A DNA stretch of 64,000 nucleotides from Flavobacteriaceae bacterium (GCA_947451525.1 CANFZM010000015.1:1-64000); one strand, 5' to 3'; numbered from the stretch's first letter, positions 1 through 7,674 are shown. A program made the numbers and translations. The notes: generated by a model not told the origin, from the letters alone.

Positions 1-254
1 CACCACAAATTTAATCGAAAACCTCAATGGTAAAATTAGAAAATATACCAAAAACAAATTATCATTCCCAACGGATGAAGCTGTGTTAAAATCTGTATAT
101 TTGGCTCTGAGAGAAGCAACCAAAAAATGGTCGATGCCAATCCATAATTGGGGATTAATCCTCAACCAGTTCTTAACTATATATGAAAAAAGGGTTCAAC
201 TTTAATTAAAAAGTCAAACCCCTATATTTTTTAACTTACACACTTTTTAGGATA
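1..254 (+). mobile_element. Right end of an IS256-family insertion sequence
   Basis: The window opens inside an IS256-family element. Its transposase C-terminus is followed by about 50 bp of non-coding DNA that ends in a plausible terminal sequence, TACACACTTTTTAGG then ATAGTGTC. The boundary near 254 is an inference, because the left end and the target-site duplication lie outside the window. After this point the sequence changes to an open membrane-protein reading frame. Confidence 0.6.
2..205 (+). CDS. IS256-family (mutator-type) transposase, C-terminal part
   Basis: The last 67 codons of a DDE transposase are open from the window edge to a TAA. The translated segment has the hallmarks of the IS256/MULE C-terminus: an N-L-N-G-K-I-R-K helix, an F-P-T-D-E-A turn, a [10 protein letters not shown] segment and an N-Q-F motif. 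The catalytic residues lie further 5' and are not visible. In a full element this protein would catalyse cut-and-paste or copy transposition of its own IS. Whether the full gene is intact cannot be judged here. Confidence 0.8.
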   Translation, partial: TTNLIENLNGKIRKYTKNKLSFPTDEAVLKSVYLALREATKKWSMPIHNWGLILNQFLTIYEKRVQL

Positions 255-446
255 GTGTCAGATAAAAATTGGGTATGCCTATATGTTGGCTTTGTTTCTA
301 AAGGGATAGTTTTCGCATTATTAATAGTATCAATAGGGCTTTCTATCGCATCTCGTTATTCTAATAATTCTTTAATAAATTTGTGTTTGTTTGCAAACAT
401 GTTAGGTCTATTTGTTACAAATCTTATTTATCTTTTTGTGTATTAG
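255..446 (+). CDS. Small two-helix membrane protein or truncated remnant
   Basis: This is a 63-codon frame beginning at a GTG that coincides with the IS end. The product is almost entirely hydrophobic, with two probable membrane helices around residues 10-32 and 42-62 and a short polar linker. There is no good ribosome binding site because the upstream DNA belongs to the insertion sequence. The simplest reading is the 3' part of a membrane-protein gene cut by the IS256 element. It could also be a chance small gene. The family is not recognised. Confidence 0.35.
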   Translation: MSDKNWVCLYVGFVSKGIVFALLIVSIGLSIASRYSNNSLINLCLFANMLGLFVTNLIYLFVY

Positions 447-520
447 ATTTAATTAAAAGTTGTTCTTATAGATTTAATACCAGTAACAAATCCTAGATAA
501 TTGTTGTTCAATTATAAATC

Positions 521-1339
521 TCAATTCAATTGAAACGTACTCCAAATAGGAATGTGATCGGATATTTTCCTTGCTTCTTTTATGGTGGCAAAACTTTTGT
601 AAAAAGGATTAAATCCCGATTGTAGTCTATTAATTTTAAACGAATTATAAAACATATTATCATACTCCGAAGCCAAACAATCGTTATTAATGCACTTCTG
701 ACGCAGACTAGTTTTTTGATTTTCTAAAATAGTTGCATACCCCATTTTCTTCAAAGGATTGAAAACCGTATTGGATTGCCCACAATTAAAATCACCCATA
801 AACACAAGATGAAGAGTAGGGTATAAGGCGGGAAGTAATTTAAAGAATTTGATTTCGCTTTCGGGATTTTTCTTTTTGGGTACGGCATGAAAACTAGCAA
901 TAGTAAATTGTTTTCCTTTATATTCAAAAGTACTCATATAAGGTTCTCGGTCTATTTCTTCTTGGTAGTTTTGCTCCAGCCAACTGGCACCTATTTTTTT
1001 AACTTTAGACGTTTTCCATAAAAAAGCATACCGTTCTCTACTCGAGGCATTGGCACTTGTTGTTGGATCACTAATGGCATAATCCCATTGAAAACCTTTG
1101 TTGTTAAGGATATTTACCAATCTATATACTGCTTTGGCTCCACCATTACCAGCAACTATTTCTTGAATCGTTACAATATCATAATTATTAATAGTGGCAG
1201 CAATAAACGCCAATTCGGTATCCGATTTTGATTTTCCAAAGTTCATTAAATTCCAACTGCAAACGGATACTTGTGAAAATGCAGTATAAGTGAATATTAG
1301 AAAGAATATACTTAATTTGTTTTTAGTAGGTTGTAGCAT
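521..1339 (-). CDS. Secreted endonuclease/exonuclease/phosphatase-family protein
   Basis: A 272-aa protein with an N-terminal signal peptide ending near TAFSQ and then one DNase I-like (EEP) fold. Visible motifs are the N-L-M-N-F strand, the Q-E-I metal-binding glutamate (about residue 60), a SFHAVP histidine strand, GDFN (about residue 183) and the terminal SDHIPI catalytic Asp-His. The family hydrolyses phosphodiester bonds in nucleic acids or phospholipids. With a signal peptide this one probably acts on extracellular or periplasmic DNA or RNA, but the substrate cannot be read from sequence. It is on the same strand as the small genes upstream, 42 bp away, and could be the last gene of that transcript. 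Confidence 0.8.
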   Translation of the reverse strand: MLQPTKNKLSIFFLIFTYTAFSQVSVCSWNLMNFGKSKSDTELAFIAATINNYDIVTIQEIVAGNGGAKAVYRLVNILNNKGFQWDYAISDPTTSANASSRERYAFLWKTSKVKKIGASWLEQNYQEEIDREPYMSTFEYKGKQFTIASFHAVPKKKNPESEIKFFKLLPALYPTLHLVFMGDFNCGQSNTVFNPLKKMGYATILENQKTSLRQKCINNDCLASEYDNMFYNSFKINRLQSGFNPFYKSFATIKEARKISDHIPIWSTFQLN

Positions 1340-1381
1340 TGGAGGTTGGGTAGTTTTTTCGGCTAATTTAATATAAAATAT

Positions 1382-1591
1382 TTAATGAAAAATTACTGAA
1401 ATTAAAGCAGCAATACCCCAAACTGCAAAATAGGCGCCTCCCAAAGCAATTCCAAATTTTGTACCCAACATAGTTGCTCCACTTTTTGTCCAATAATCTC
1501 TTGGCGGAATAAAAAAGTCAGAAAATTTCCAGCCAATAATAAATCCTATTAGTGCTATGATTCCTGTGCAGATTACAGCAAGAGTTCCCAT
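1382..1591 (-). CDS. Small two-helix membrane protein, unknown function
   Basis: A 69-aa product with two hydrophobic segments (about residues 3-23 and 46-67) separated by a short polar loop containing a proline pair and a lysine. It starts at ATG 18 bp downstream of the preceding 65-aa gene and is on the same strand as the 260-aa and 397-aa genes further up, so co-transcription is likely. No family is recognised. Its regular spacing in an apparent operon is the main reason to call it real. Confidence 0.5.
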   Translation of the reverse strand: MGTLAVICTGIIALIGFIIGWKFSDFFIPPRDYWTKSGATMLGTKFGIALGGAYFAVWGIAALISVIFH

Positions 1592-1609
1592 TTTAAATAC
1601 TATATAAGT

Positions 1610-1807
1610 TTAAAGTACTTGGATAGATAATACCTGAACCCATTCTGCTTTTGGAAAAAAAGCTTTTGCCCAAGGAGCCAGTTCTTGTCTTGATGTCACA
1701 CCTGTTGATTTATTTATTATTGAATTATCAGCCATAGTTTCAAAAACTTCTGTACCAACTTGGCCATTTTCTCTTTTTAAACTTACTTTTACTCTAACTT
1801 TTTTCAT
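1610..1807 (-). CDS. Small soluble protein, unknown function
   Basis: A 65-aa protein with a lysine-rich start, a central stretch that looks like two beta strands, and a tryptophan-containing C-terminal third (PWAKAFFPKAEW). It has no signal peptide or membrane segment. The gene lies 26 bp downstream of the 260-aa gene and 18 bp upstream of the small membrane-protein gene on the same strand. The family is not recognised, and the support is codon-like composition plus operon-like packing. Confidence 0.45.
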   Translation of the reverse strand: MKKVRVKVSLKRENGQVGTEVFETMADNSIINKSTGVTSRQELAPWAKAFFPKAEWVQVLSIQVL

Positions 1808-1833
1808 AATTTCTATGTTGTAAAACGATTTGA

Positions 1834-2616
1834 TTATTTAGAAATAATTGATTTTAATTTAATTCCGTATTGTTGAATAGGCATTCCTTGCATAGCATAC
1901 TGAGGGGCAATAACAGCTTTAATCACTTTATTATTATGTTTTATTTCAACTTCTATGAAATGATAATTTCCTTTTGTAAAAGTACCATCTGTTTTTTGAA
2001 GTTTAAATTCATGTATTTTCTTTTTTGAAACATATTCATTAAGAATATTGTCAAAAACTCTACCACAGAAAATAACTTGTTTTCTTTCTTTAGCAACTAT
2101 AAGCGATAAAATATTATCTATAAATGGTTCAATATTTTTAATGCCGACTTCATTGTAATTAAAATTATCTGAACCAAATGGAATTAGTTCTATTTGAAGT
2201 TTATTGTCTATTACAATTTCTAAATCTTTATAAATATCATTTCCAGTAAATGGTAAAATATTTAACGGTTTTAAAAAGCGTATTTGTTTTTTATCAAATG
2301 GTGATTTATGGTTTCGCGATGAATTTTCACCATAATTATATCTGCCAAAGTATCTGAAATAGTCAAAATATTCTTCAAATGAATTGAATTTTGGTTTTTC
2401 AATATCATATAAACCACTTACTTTATTTTTATTTCTTTTAGGGTTTAAATGAACTAAAACTAAATCAGCAGATAAATCTCCAGTAAAAAAATGTGGATTA
2501 GATTCACAGAAGTATTCACTTCCAATTTTTTTATTTAGCTCTATTGCCTGAGAACATTTTCCATGTTCTTTCCATTCATTAAAATTAGAATAAATATTTT
2601 TTTTGAATTTTTCCAT
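1834..2616 (-). CDS. 260-aa protein of unknown function, coupled to the TerB/FtsK-gamma gene
   Basis: A soluble 260-aa protein without signal peptide. It contains a hydrophobic strand followed by H-L-N-P-K-R-N (about residues 52-62), a second strand L-I-P-F-G (about 143) and a third, V-I-F-C-G-R (about 175). The order strand-HxNP, strand, strand-CG loosely recalls a uracil-DNA-glycosylase-like fold, but no diagnostic catalytic motif is visible, so this is only a suggestion. The ATG follows the TAA of the upstream gene with no gap, which indicates translational coupling and probably a shared function with the TerB/FtsK-gamma protein. Confidence 0.6.
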   Translation of the reverse strand: MEKFKKNIYSNFNEWKEHGKCSQAIELNKKIGSEYFCESNPHFFTGDLSADLVLVHLNPKRNKNKVSGLYDIEKPKFNSFEEYFDYFRYFGRYNYGENSSRNHKSPFDKKQIRFLKPLNILPFTGNDIYKDLEIVIDNKLQIELIPFGSDNFNYNEVGIKNIEPFIDNILSLIVAKERKQVIFCGRVFDNILNEYVSKKKIHEFKLQKTDGTFTKGNYHFIEVEIKHNNKVIKAVIAPQYAMQGMPIQQYGIKLKSIISK

Positions 2617-3810
2617 TTAATTAAATACAATTTCGTTAATTTCTATTATTTCAATTTTTGTTTTACCTAATGAACCATACCCATTCCAATTGCTTGTAGA
2701 ATATTTAGACATGTTGTCCCAATTTGCTTTAATAAAAGCAACAGCACCTTTTTCAGTAATTATTCCATTTGATGGAATATAAAAAGTAGGTTTTGAATTT
2801 TTATATGAAATCATTTTTGTATAGTCAAGATATGGTTCACTGATAAAACAATTCACCTTCCAAAGTTTAGTGTAATTACCTTTTTTAAATTCTTCTAAAA
2901 TATTAGAATTTATATCTAATGATTTTAATTTATTTTGAATTATAAGATTTTGAACGTAATTTATCCTTTTTGTTCCAAATTCTTTATTGGAATAATCATA
3001 AGACTTAAAGCACTGAAGTGCCTTTTTTAAAAGGTTTAAATCGTTGTTTTCATCTCCTTTTTTTGCATATATCATTCCAACACTATCCTGAATTTTTGAT
3101 TTGTCTATTGTTGTTTTTGTGATTCTATCGATTTCTTCATAAGCTTTTTCTAAATCTCGCACCATCAATGACCAAAGATATTTATCGGCAATAAATGAAT
3201 CTTCAAAGAAATCTTCGTAAACAATTTCAGCCAACTCTGCTTCATAGATTACTTCTTGATATTTATCATCAGAGTAAAGTTGTTTAATACTGTTTTTAAA
3301 TTCATTTATAATTGTGTAGTCCTCATTATTATGGGCACTTTCTTTATTTATAATACTTTGATTATCCAAATTTTTAATCTCTCCAGTAGTCAAAAAATGC
3401 TCCAGCGATTGTAAATTTGGGATATTAATTTTTCTAGCCTCTCCATTGAATGCCCCAACTATACCAGCATTTTCTAACTCATCAATTAATTTTCCAGCTC
3501 TATTATAACCTAATTTTAATTTTCGTTGCAATAACGATGCAGAACCTTGTTGCGACTCAACAATAACTTCAGCAGCTTCTCTAAATAAACTATCTCTTTT
3601 TGAAATTATATCAGTAACCATTTCATTATTTGAAATAGTTTCATTTTGTGACATATTCTTTTGTTGAATCATGGATTCTAAGATAATTTCACATTCATCT
3701 ATATCAACATTATACTCGGCAGCCTTTCTAAATATTACTTCTCTTTCCTTTTCAGTAATAACTCCATCTGTTAAGCAGAGTTCTATAAATTTTATTAATT
3801 GTTCGTTCAT
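2617..3810 (-). CDS. TerB-like / FtsK-gamma domain protein
   Basis: A 397-aa protein. Residues 1-50 form an acidic helical segment of TerB-like character (L-T-D-G-V-I-T-E-K-E-R-E). Residues about 74-130 match the FtsK gamma winged helix: E-A-A-E-V-I-V-E-S-Q, then LLQRKLKLGYNRAGKLID, then E-N-A-G-I-V-G. In FtsK this domain reads oriented chromosomal DNA motifs. Residues 165-310 look helical and TPR-like, and the C-terminal 70 residues are not recognised. There is no ATPase motor, so it is not FtsK itself. It is the first gene of a minus-strand cluster with the 260-aa gene directly abutting. A role in DNA sensing is inferred from the gamma domain only. Confidence 0.7.
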   Translation of the reverse strand: MNEQLIKFIELCLTDGVITEKEREVIFRKAAEYNVDIDECEIILESMIQQKNMSQNETISNNEMVTDIISKRDSLFREAAEVIVESQQGSASLLQRKLKLGYNRAGKLIDELENAGIVGAFNGEARKINIPNLQSLEHFLTTGEIKNLDNQSIINKESAHNNEDYTIINEFKNSIKQLYSDDKYQEVIYEAELAEIVYEDFFEDSFIADKYLWSLMVRDLEKAYEEIDRITKTTIDKSKIQDSVGMIYAKKGDENNDLNLLKKALQCFKSYDYSNKEFGTKRINYVQNLIIQNKLKSLDINSNILEEFKKGNYTKLWKVNCFISEPYLDYTKMISYKNSKPTFYIPSNGIITEKGAVAFIKANWDNMSKYSTSNWNGYGSLGKTKIEIIEINEIVFN

Positions 3811-3942
3811 TTACTTTTAAGCTATAATTTTAATTAGTTGTAACAATATTACTCCATTCCCAAATAAAAATAAATTGCAACTTATTGCAACTTCATATTC
3901 AAAACGTTTTACTATTATCTTTGTATTGCTTTAAAAGAAACC
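3811..3942. promoter_or_regulatory. Divergent promoter region with a tandem 10-nt direct repeat
   Basis: This 132-bp spacer separates the minus-strand TerB/FtsK-gamma cluster from the plus-strand helix-turn-helix gene. It holds two perfect adjacent copies of ATTGCAACTT (3874-3883 and 3884-3893) and a related inverted sequence, AGTTGTAACAAT, near 3836-3847. A Bacteroidota -7 element TATCTTTG lies at 3916-3923, about 20 bp before the plus-strand ATG. The repeats could be an operator for the adjacent regulator; this is an inference from position. Confidence 0.4.
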
Positions 3943-5166
3943 ATGACCCAGCCAAGCCCTTATCTATTTACTATTTGCAGTCAACTGGAAAACCAATTGG
4001 GTTTCAAGATTAAGAATATTGCTGATGCCGAAAGAGCATCCAATTCATTGGTTGCTGAAAAACTGCATATTTCTACTCATACTATTGCAAGGTTATACGG
4101 AGTGGTAAAACCCTTTAGGACTCCCTATAAAGAAACTTTAAATGTTTTAGCCCGTTATTTAAATTATAGCGATTGGGAAAATTTTTGTTCCAATCAAACC
4201 AACGTTCCTTTTGATCCTAATTATTTTTTAACCGAAGCTTCAGATGGTTTTTCATTGGCTGTTTTGCAACTAGCTCTTGCAACTGAAAATTTTGAGGCAC
4301 TAAAACTTATTTTAGATAAAGCTATTAATAATGAAAATGAAGCAGTATTATTTACTGCAGCCGAACTTATAGGAACTTACGTTAGAAGAATTAAAAGACA
4401 AAAAGAATTACTGCAGTTATTAGCAGAAAGTACCATTGGAAATTTATTTTTTTACGAATGTTATGTAGATGAAGATAATGAAAATAATTATTTTTCAGAT
4501 GCTTTAATACAATACTATTTGCCAAGAATAGATAATGATTATAAGAAACTATTCGTGTATTCGTATCTTATAAGTCAAACTGCTCATAAAAAACAAATGG
4601 CTTCTGAATATATTCCAGAATTCATAAAATTAACCAATAAATTAGATAAGACTAAATGCCATTTTCATGAATTGTCTCGATGGATGGAGTGTGTAATTCT
4701 GATAGATGGATTTGATGGTTTGCTTACAAAAACCTGGAGAAAACATTTAGAAGAAGTTATACTATTATCGATAAATTTTAAGGATTACGAAAAAACATGG
4801 TTATTTTCTAGATCATTGAAGGCTTTATTGCTTTTTGGTTTTAAAGAAGAACTATTTCATTTTAATGAATTTAATAAGATTGTGGATAATTTCATTAAAA
4901 ATCAAAAGAAGGAAGAATTAAGCATGGCATTATATATACTTCAATTGTATTGGGTAAGTAAATCTATTTACTTTAAAAATAGAAATATTTATACGCCTTT
5001 CCGAATACATAATATTCTTTTTCAAAATGAAAGTAATGAAAAAACAGCCATTGAATTTGGTTTAGCATCATTTTTTGCAACTGGAGAAAATAGCAGTATT
5101 ATCAATACTAGTTTGAAAACTTTTTGCAAAGAAAAAGGAGTTTTTTGGGTATTAAAATTAATGTAA
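3943..5166 (+). CDS. Helix-turn-helix protein with long helical C-terminal region
   Basis: A 407-aa cytoplasmic protein. The first 85 residues carry a helix-turn-helix-like module (I-S-T-H-T-I-A-R-L-Y-G, then T-L-N-V-L-A-R-Y-L-N-Y and W-E-N-F) typical of a Bacteroidota family whose N-terminus resembles Cro-like DNA-binding domains. The remaining 300 residues are helical, with no recognised catalytic motif, and may form a repeat-like ligand or partner platform. It is transcribed divergently from the TerB/FtsK-gamma cluster and shares a 132-bp control region with it, so regulation of that cluster or of itself is plausible but unproven. Confidence 0.6.
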   Translation: MTQPSPYLFTICSQLENQLGFKIKNIADAERASNSLVAEKLHISTHTIARLYGVVKPFRTPYKETLNVLARYLNYSDWENFCSNQTNVPFDPNYFLTEASDGFSLAVLQLALATENFEALKLILDKAINNENEAVLFTAAELIGTYVRRIKRQKELLQLLAESTIGNLFFYECYVDEDNENNYFSDALIQYYLPRIDNDYKKLFVYSYLISQTAHKKQMASEYIPEFIKLTNKLDKTKCHFHELSRWMECVILIDGFDGLLTKTWRKHLEEVILLSINFKDYEKTWLFSRSLKALLLFGFKEELFHFNEFNKIVDNFIKNQKKEELSMALYILQLYWVSKSIYFKNRNIYTPFRIHNILFQNESNEKTAIEFGLASFFATGENSSIINTSLKTFCKEKGVFWVLKLM

Positions 5167-5186
5167 AAAAAAATTTGATTTTTCTA

Positions 5187-5396
5187 AATCTAAATTTTCA
5201 GGCTTTTAGACTCAAATTTCATAGTTGGAACTGAAATTTGAGTCTAAAAAACTGAAAATTCACTATAAAAGACTGAAATTTGAGACTAAAAGACTCAATT
5301 TTCAATAAAAAAGACTCAATTTTCAATAAAAAAGACTCAATTTTCAGGCTCAGAAGGTGAAATTTCAGACAAATTACCTGAATTTTCAAACTCAGA
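5187..5396. repeat. Tandem 21-nt repeat block, about ten diverged units
   Basis: Units of exactly 21 nt run from about 5187 to 5396. Clear unit starts are 5229, 5250, 5271, 5292, 5313 and 5334. The copies at 5292 and 5313 are identical, built from GACTCAATTTTCAA plus an A-rich 7-mer. Outer units keep a core resembling ACTGAAATTTGAG or CTGAATTTTCAA. The block begins about 20 bp after the helix-turn-helix gene stop. Because 21 is a multiple of three, a reading frame stays open through part of it, but no gene is credible. Confidence 0.85.
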
Positions 5397-5429
5397 ACCT
5401 AAAACCCAAAACCAAGAACCCCACCCCTA
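5395..5429. repeat. Five 7-nt repeats (GAACCTA-like)
   Basis: Directly after the 21-nt block come five heptads in register: GAACCTA, AAACCCA, AAACCAA, GAACCCC, ACCCCTA. The unit sequence differs from that of the 21-nt block, but the period fits the 7-nt theme seen at other intergenic sites in the window. Confidence 0.75.
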
Positions 5430-5471
5430 AAAAAAATAAAATATTTTCTAAAATCCACTTTTTATTTCCCT

Positions 5472-5920
5472 ATGTACTTAATTTTAGATTTCGGCTCGCA
5501 ATACACACAACTTATTGCCCGACGCGTTCGCGAATTAAATATATTCTGCGAAATTTTTCCTTACAACAATTTTCCGCCGATTTATCGTCTTACAAAACAG
5601 TAATTCTTGGTAAAAGCCCTTACTCGGTGCACTGATAAGATATTTTGCGGATCAATTTACCCCACATTCACGGTAAATTTCATTTGATTGCAGTGTGTTA
5701 TGGGGCACATTATTTGGCGCATTTTTTGGGTGGTGAATTCGCAGCTACCAAAACCAAAGAATAGGGAAGAGCACATTTTTACACCTTAAAGAAGACGAAG
5801 TTTTCTTTAAGGTTTATTAAATGCGCAAGTGTGGATGAGTCATAGTAACACCTTTAAGCATCTACCCAACAATGGAGTTAAACGAGCAAGTAACCATGAT
5901 GTAGAAAATGCAGCCTATAG
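5472..5920 (+). pseudogene. Decayed partial copy of guaA (GMP synthase, glutaminase half)
   Basis: This is a degraded duplicate of the first ~460 bp of the intact guaA at 10374. Positions 5481-5569 are identical over 89 bp to 10392-10480, covering the start of the glutamine amidotransferase domain. Immediately after, a 1-nt deletion near 5578 shifts frame, followed by a TGA (about 5632), further small indels and many substitutions. Recognisable later blocks include TTGCAGTGTGTTATGG (amidotransferase Cys region), GAAGACGAAGTTTTCTTT and CAAGTGTGGATGAGTCATAG. Homology fades at about 5920, well before the PP-loop ATPase domain. It cannot encode a functional enzyme. Confidence 0.9.
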
Positions 5921-6183
5921 AAATGGGTAATGTAGTCCCAGATAAAGAAGTAATTAATGAAGCATTAGCTGAACTTCCATAATAAACTTTAAAAAATAAT
6001 AATTGCTTTATAAACAAATGAGTTATTAGTTACCGTAACATAATTAGTTTAATTAGAAGCACAAATTGTTGTGTTTACAGAGGAATTATCTGCATAATTA
6101 GCATTATTCCTGCTGGATCTATAAAGGAACCTCTACATTCAATCTCATACGTTTGGATTGCCTACTTCTGTTGACCTAAATAG
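5921..6183. other. Non-coding remnant region between the guaA pseudogene and the O-acetylation cassette
   Basis: No intact gene is visible here. On the plus strand 5923-5982 reads as 19 codons ending in a plausible protein C-terminus (VVPDKEVINEALAELP) and a double stop. On the minus strand, about 6010-6110 reads as a threonine/asparagine/valine-rich segment interrupted by a stop (N-A-N-Y-A-D-N-S-S-V-N-T-T-I-C-A-S-N, stop, T-N-Y-V-T-V), which resembles repetitive secreted adhesin-like proteins of Flavobacteria. Both look like gene fragments left after deletions; the parent genes were not identified. Confidence 0.4.
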
Positions 6184-7671
6184 TCATAAGGAATTAGGAA
6201 TTATAATAAATGTTTCTCCAACTTTGATTATCTTTGTAGTTAGATTATTTGCTTTCATAATAGATTGAATAGAGCAATTGTTTTTATTTGAAATTTTCAA
6301 CATTGTATCTCCTTTTTTTACTATATATTTCCTTTTTTTTGGAAGTTTTGACTTATCGATTTCAATGGTTTTATTTTTTTTAAAAGAGAGAAATTGATTA
6401 TTAATTTCTGAAATTAAGGATTCCGTTTTTATTGAATTAGGGAATTTATTATTGATTGCGTTGAAAAATGACAAACTAAAAAGATTGCCTTGAATTAAAT
6501 ATCCAGATTTTAAAAAATGAAGTTTGTCATTATTTGCAAGTCCATTTTGATGCCATATTTTCATTGAATTTTCGCCTCCCATTATTGTATTCAAATCCCA
6601 TAAAGCTGAATTGTTTCTATTAGCAATTTCCCTCTGAGTGTTATTAATCTCATTTGTGTAAATAGGGAATTGATTATTGCTTCTCGTGTCTGGTGTTGTT
6701 GTGAACAGAAATTCAATTTGAGGCAATTCTTTTTTTAATTTTTCCAAAAAAACACTAACTTCATTTTTATATTTTAAAGCATCAAAGTTTCGTAAATACG
6801 ATTCATTTGAACCGTATGAAAAAATTATTAAATTTGGTTTAAGAGCAATCAATTGTTCCATAAAAAAAGGTGAATATTTAATCAGTTGTAAAAATTGCGC
6901 ACCAACCACACCACATTGATGGTATTGTACCCCTCGTATTTGATCACTTTCAAAGAATATTCCATGAAAAATAAATTCGCTTTGTGATTCACTTGTCTTG
7001 ATTAATTTAAAACTCAAATCAGAAGAAACTAATGGTGCATTTATACTTGATATCTCAAAGTTTGAAGATATGTTTTCTGAAGGTAGAATTATATCTGAAT
7101 GTTGATTATTTAACACTATTTGATAATTGTTATTGCCGTGAAAAATCTTTATTTTTTTGATGTTAATTAATTTGTGTATAGATGTATCGGGAATGTAATT
7201 TAAAGAAAAATTTGACAATGTGTCTTTTGTTCTAAGGCTATAACCTTTAATGCCAATATTTATTTTATTGGGTACTGAAGTTATATTGTTATGATCCCAT
7301 AAACCATTAAATTGAGATTTCAAATTCCGAGGTCCAATACTTTTACATGCAGAATACGGAAACAAAATACCATCACCACAATCTCCAAATTCATATTGTA
7401 GATTTTGTTTAATTTTTCCTGAAAAATGACCCATCTGAACATGAGAATCACCAAAATGTACAACTACCAAAATAGAATCCTTCCCATCTTTAATAGATTT
7501 TAGTTTTAAAAAAGTCCTTTCAAGTCCTTTTGGATTTTCAATGATGTTTTTTCCTAAATTGATAGGATTTATATTTAGAATACTATCGGATATCTGAGTC
7601 TGAGATTTCATACAAATGTTAAAAAACAACACTGTAATCATTAAACAATATTTGACACTAAGTTTTTTCAT
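6184..7671 (-). CDS. Secreted SGNH-fold protein with C-terminal LysM domain
   Basis: A 495-aa protein. The N-terminus has a signal peptide-like hydrophobic stretch (residues 5-22). An SGNH/GDSL-type domain follows: HFGDSHVQMG (about residue 73, catalytic Ser) and FSYGSNESY (about 285, Asn), with a late K-L-H-F-L block carrying the likely catalytic His. The last 50 residues form a LysM domain (YIVKKGDTMLKIS) that binds peptidoglycan or chitin-like glycans. As third gene of the SGNH-MBOAT-SGNH cassette, 3 bp from the MBOAT gene, it probably adds or removes acetyl groups on a cell-wall glycan. Peptidoglycan as substrate is inferred from the LysM domain. Confidence 0.75.
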   Translation of the reverse strand: MKKLSVKYCLMITVLFFNICMKSQTQISDSILNINPINLGKNIIENPKGLERTFLKLKSIKDGKDSILVVVHFGDSHVQMGHFSGKIKQNLQYEFGDCGDGILFPYSACKSIGPRNLKSQFNGLWDHNNITSVPNKINIGIKGYSLRTKDTLSNFSLNYIPDTSIHKLINIKKIKIFHGNNNYQIVLNNQHSDIILPSENISSNFEISSINAPLVSSDLSFKLIKTSESQSEFIFHGIFFESDQIRGVQYHQCGVVGAQFLQLIKYSPFFMEQLIALKPNLIIFSYGSNESYLRNFDALKYKNEVSVFLEKLKKELPQIEFLFTTTPDTRSNNQFPIYTNEINNTQREIANRNNSALWDLNTIMGGENSMKIWHQNGLANNDKLHFLKSGYLIQGNLFSLSFFNAINNKFPNSIKTESLISEINNQFLSFKKNKTIEIDKSKLPKKRKYIVKKGDTMLKISNKNNCSIQSIMKANNLTTKIIKVGETFIIIPNSL

Positions 7672-7674
7672 TTA

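Noticed and set aside
2617..3810. Annotation of this gene as DNA translocase FtsK
   Set aside because: Only the gamma domain matches. The membrane region and the RecA motor with Walker motifs are missing.
5187..5396. Repeat block as a CRISPR array
   Set aside because: Units are directly adjacent with no unique spacers and are only 21 nt long; no cas genes are near.
5357..5635. 92-codon open frame across the repeat block and the guaA pseudogene
   Set aside because: It runs from repeat DNA into an out-of-frame part of the decayed guaA and ends at a pseudogene stop; no protein-like composition.
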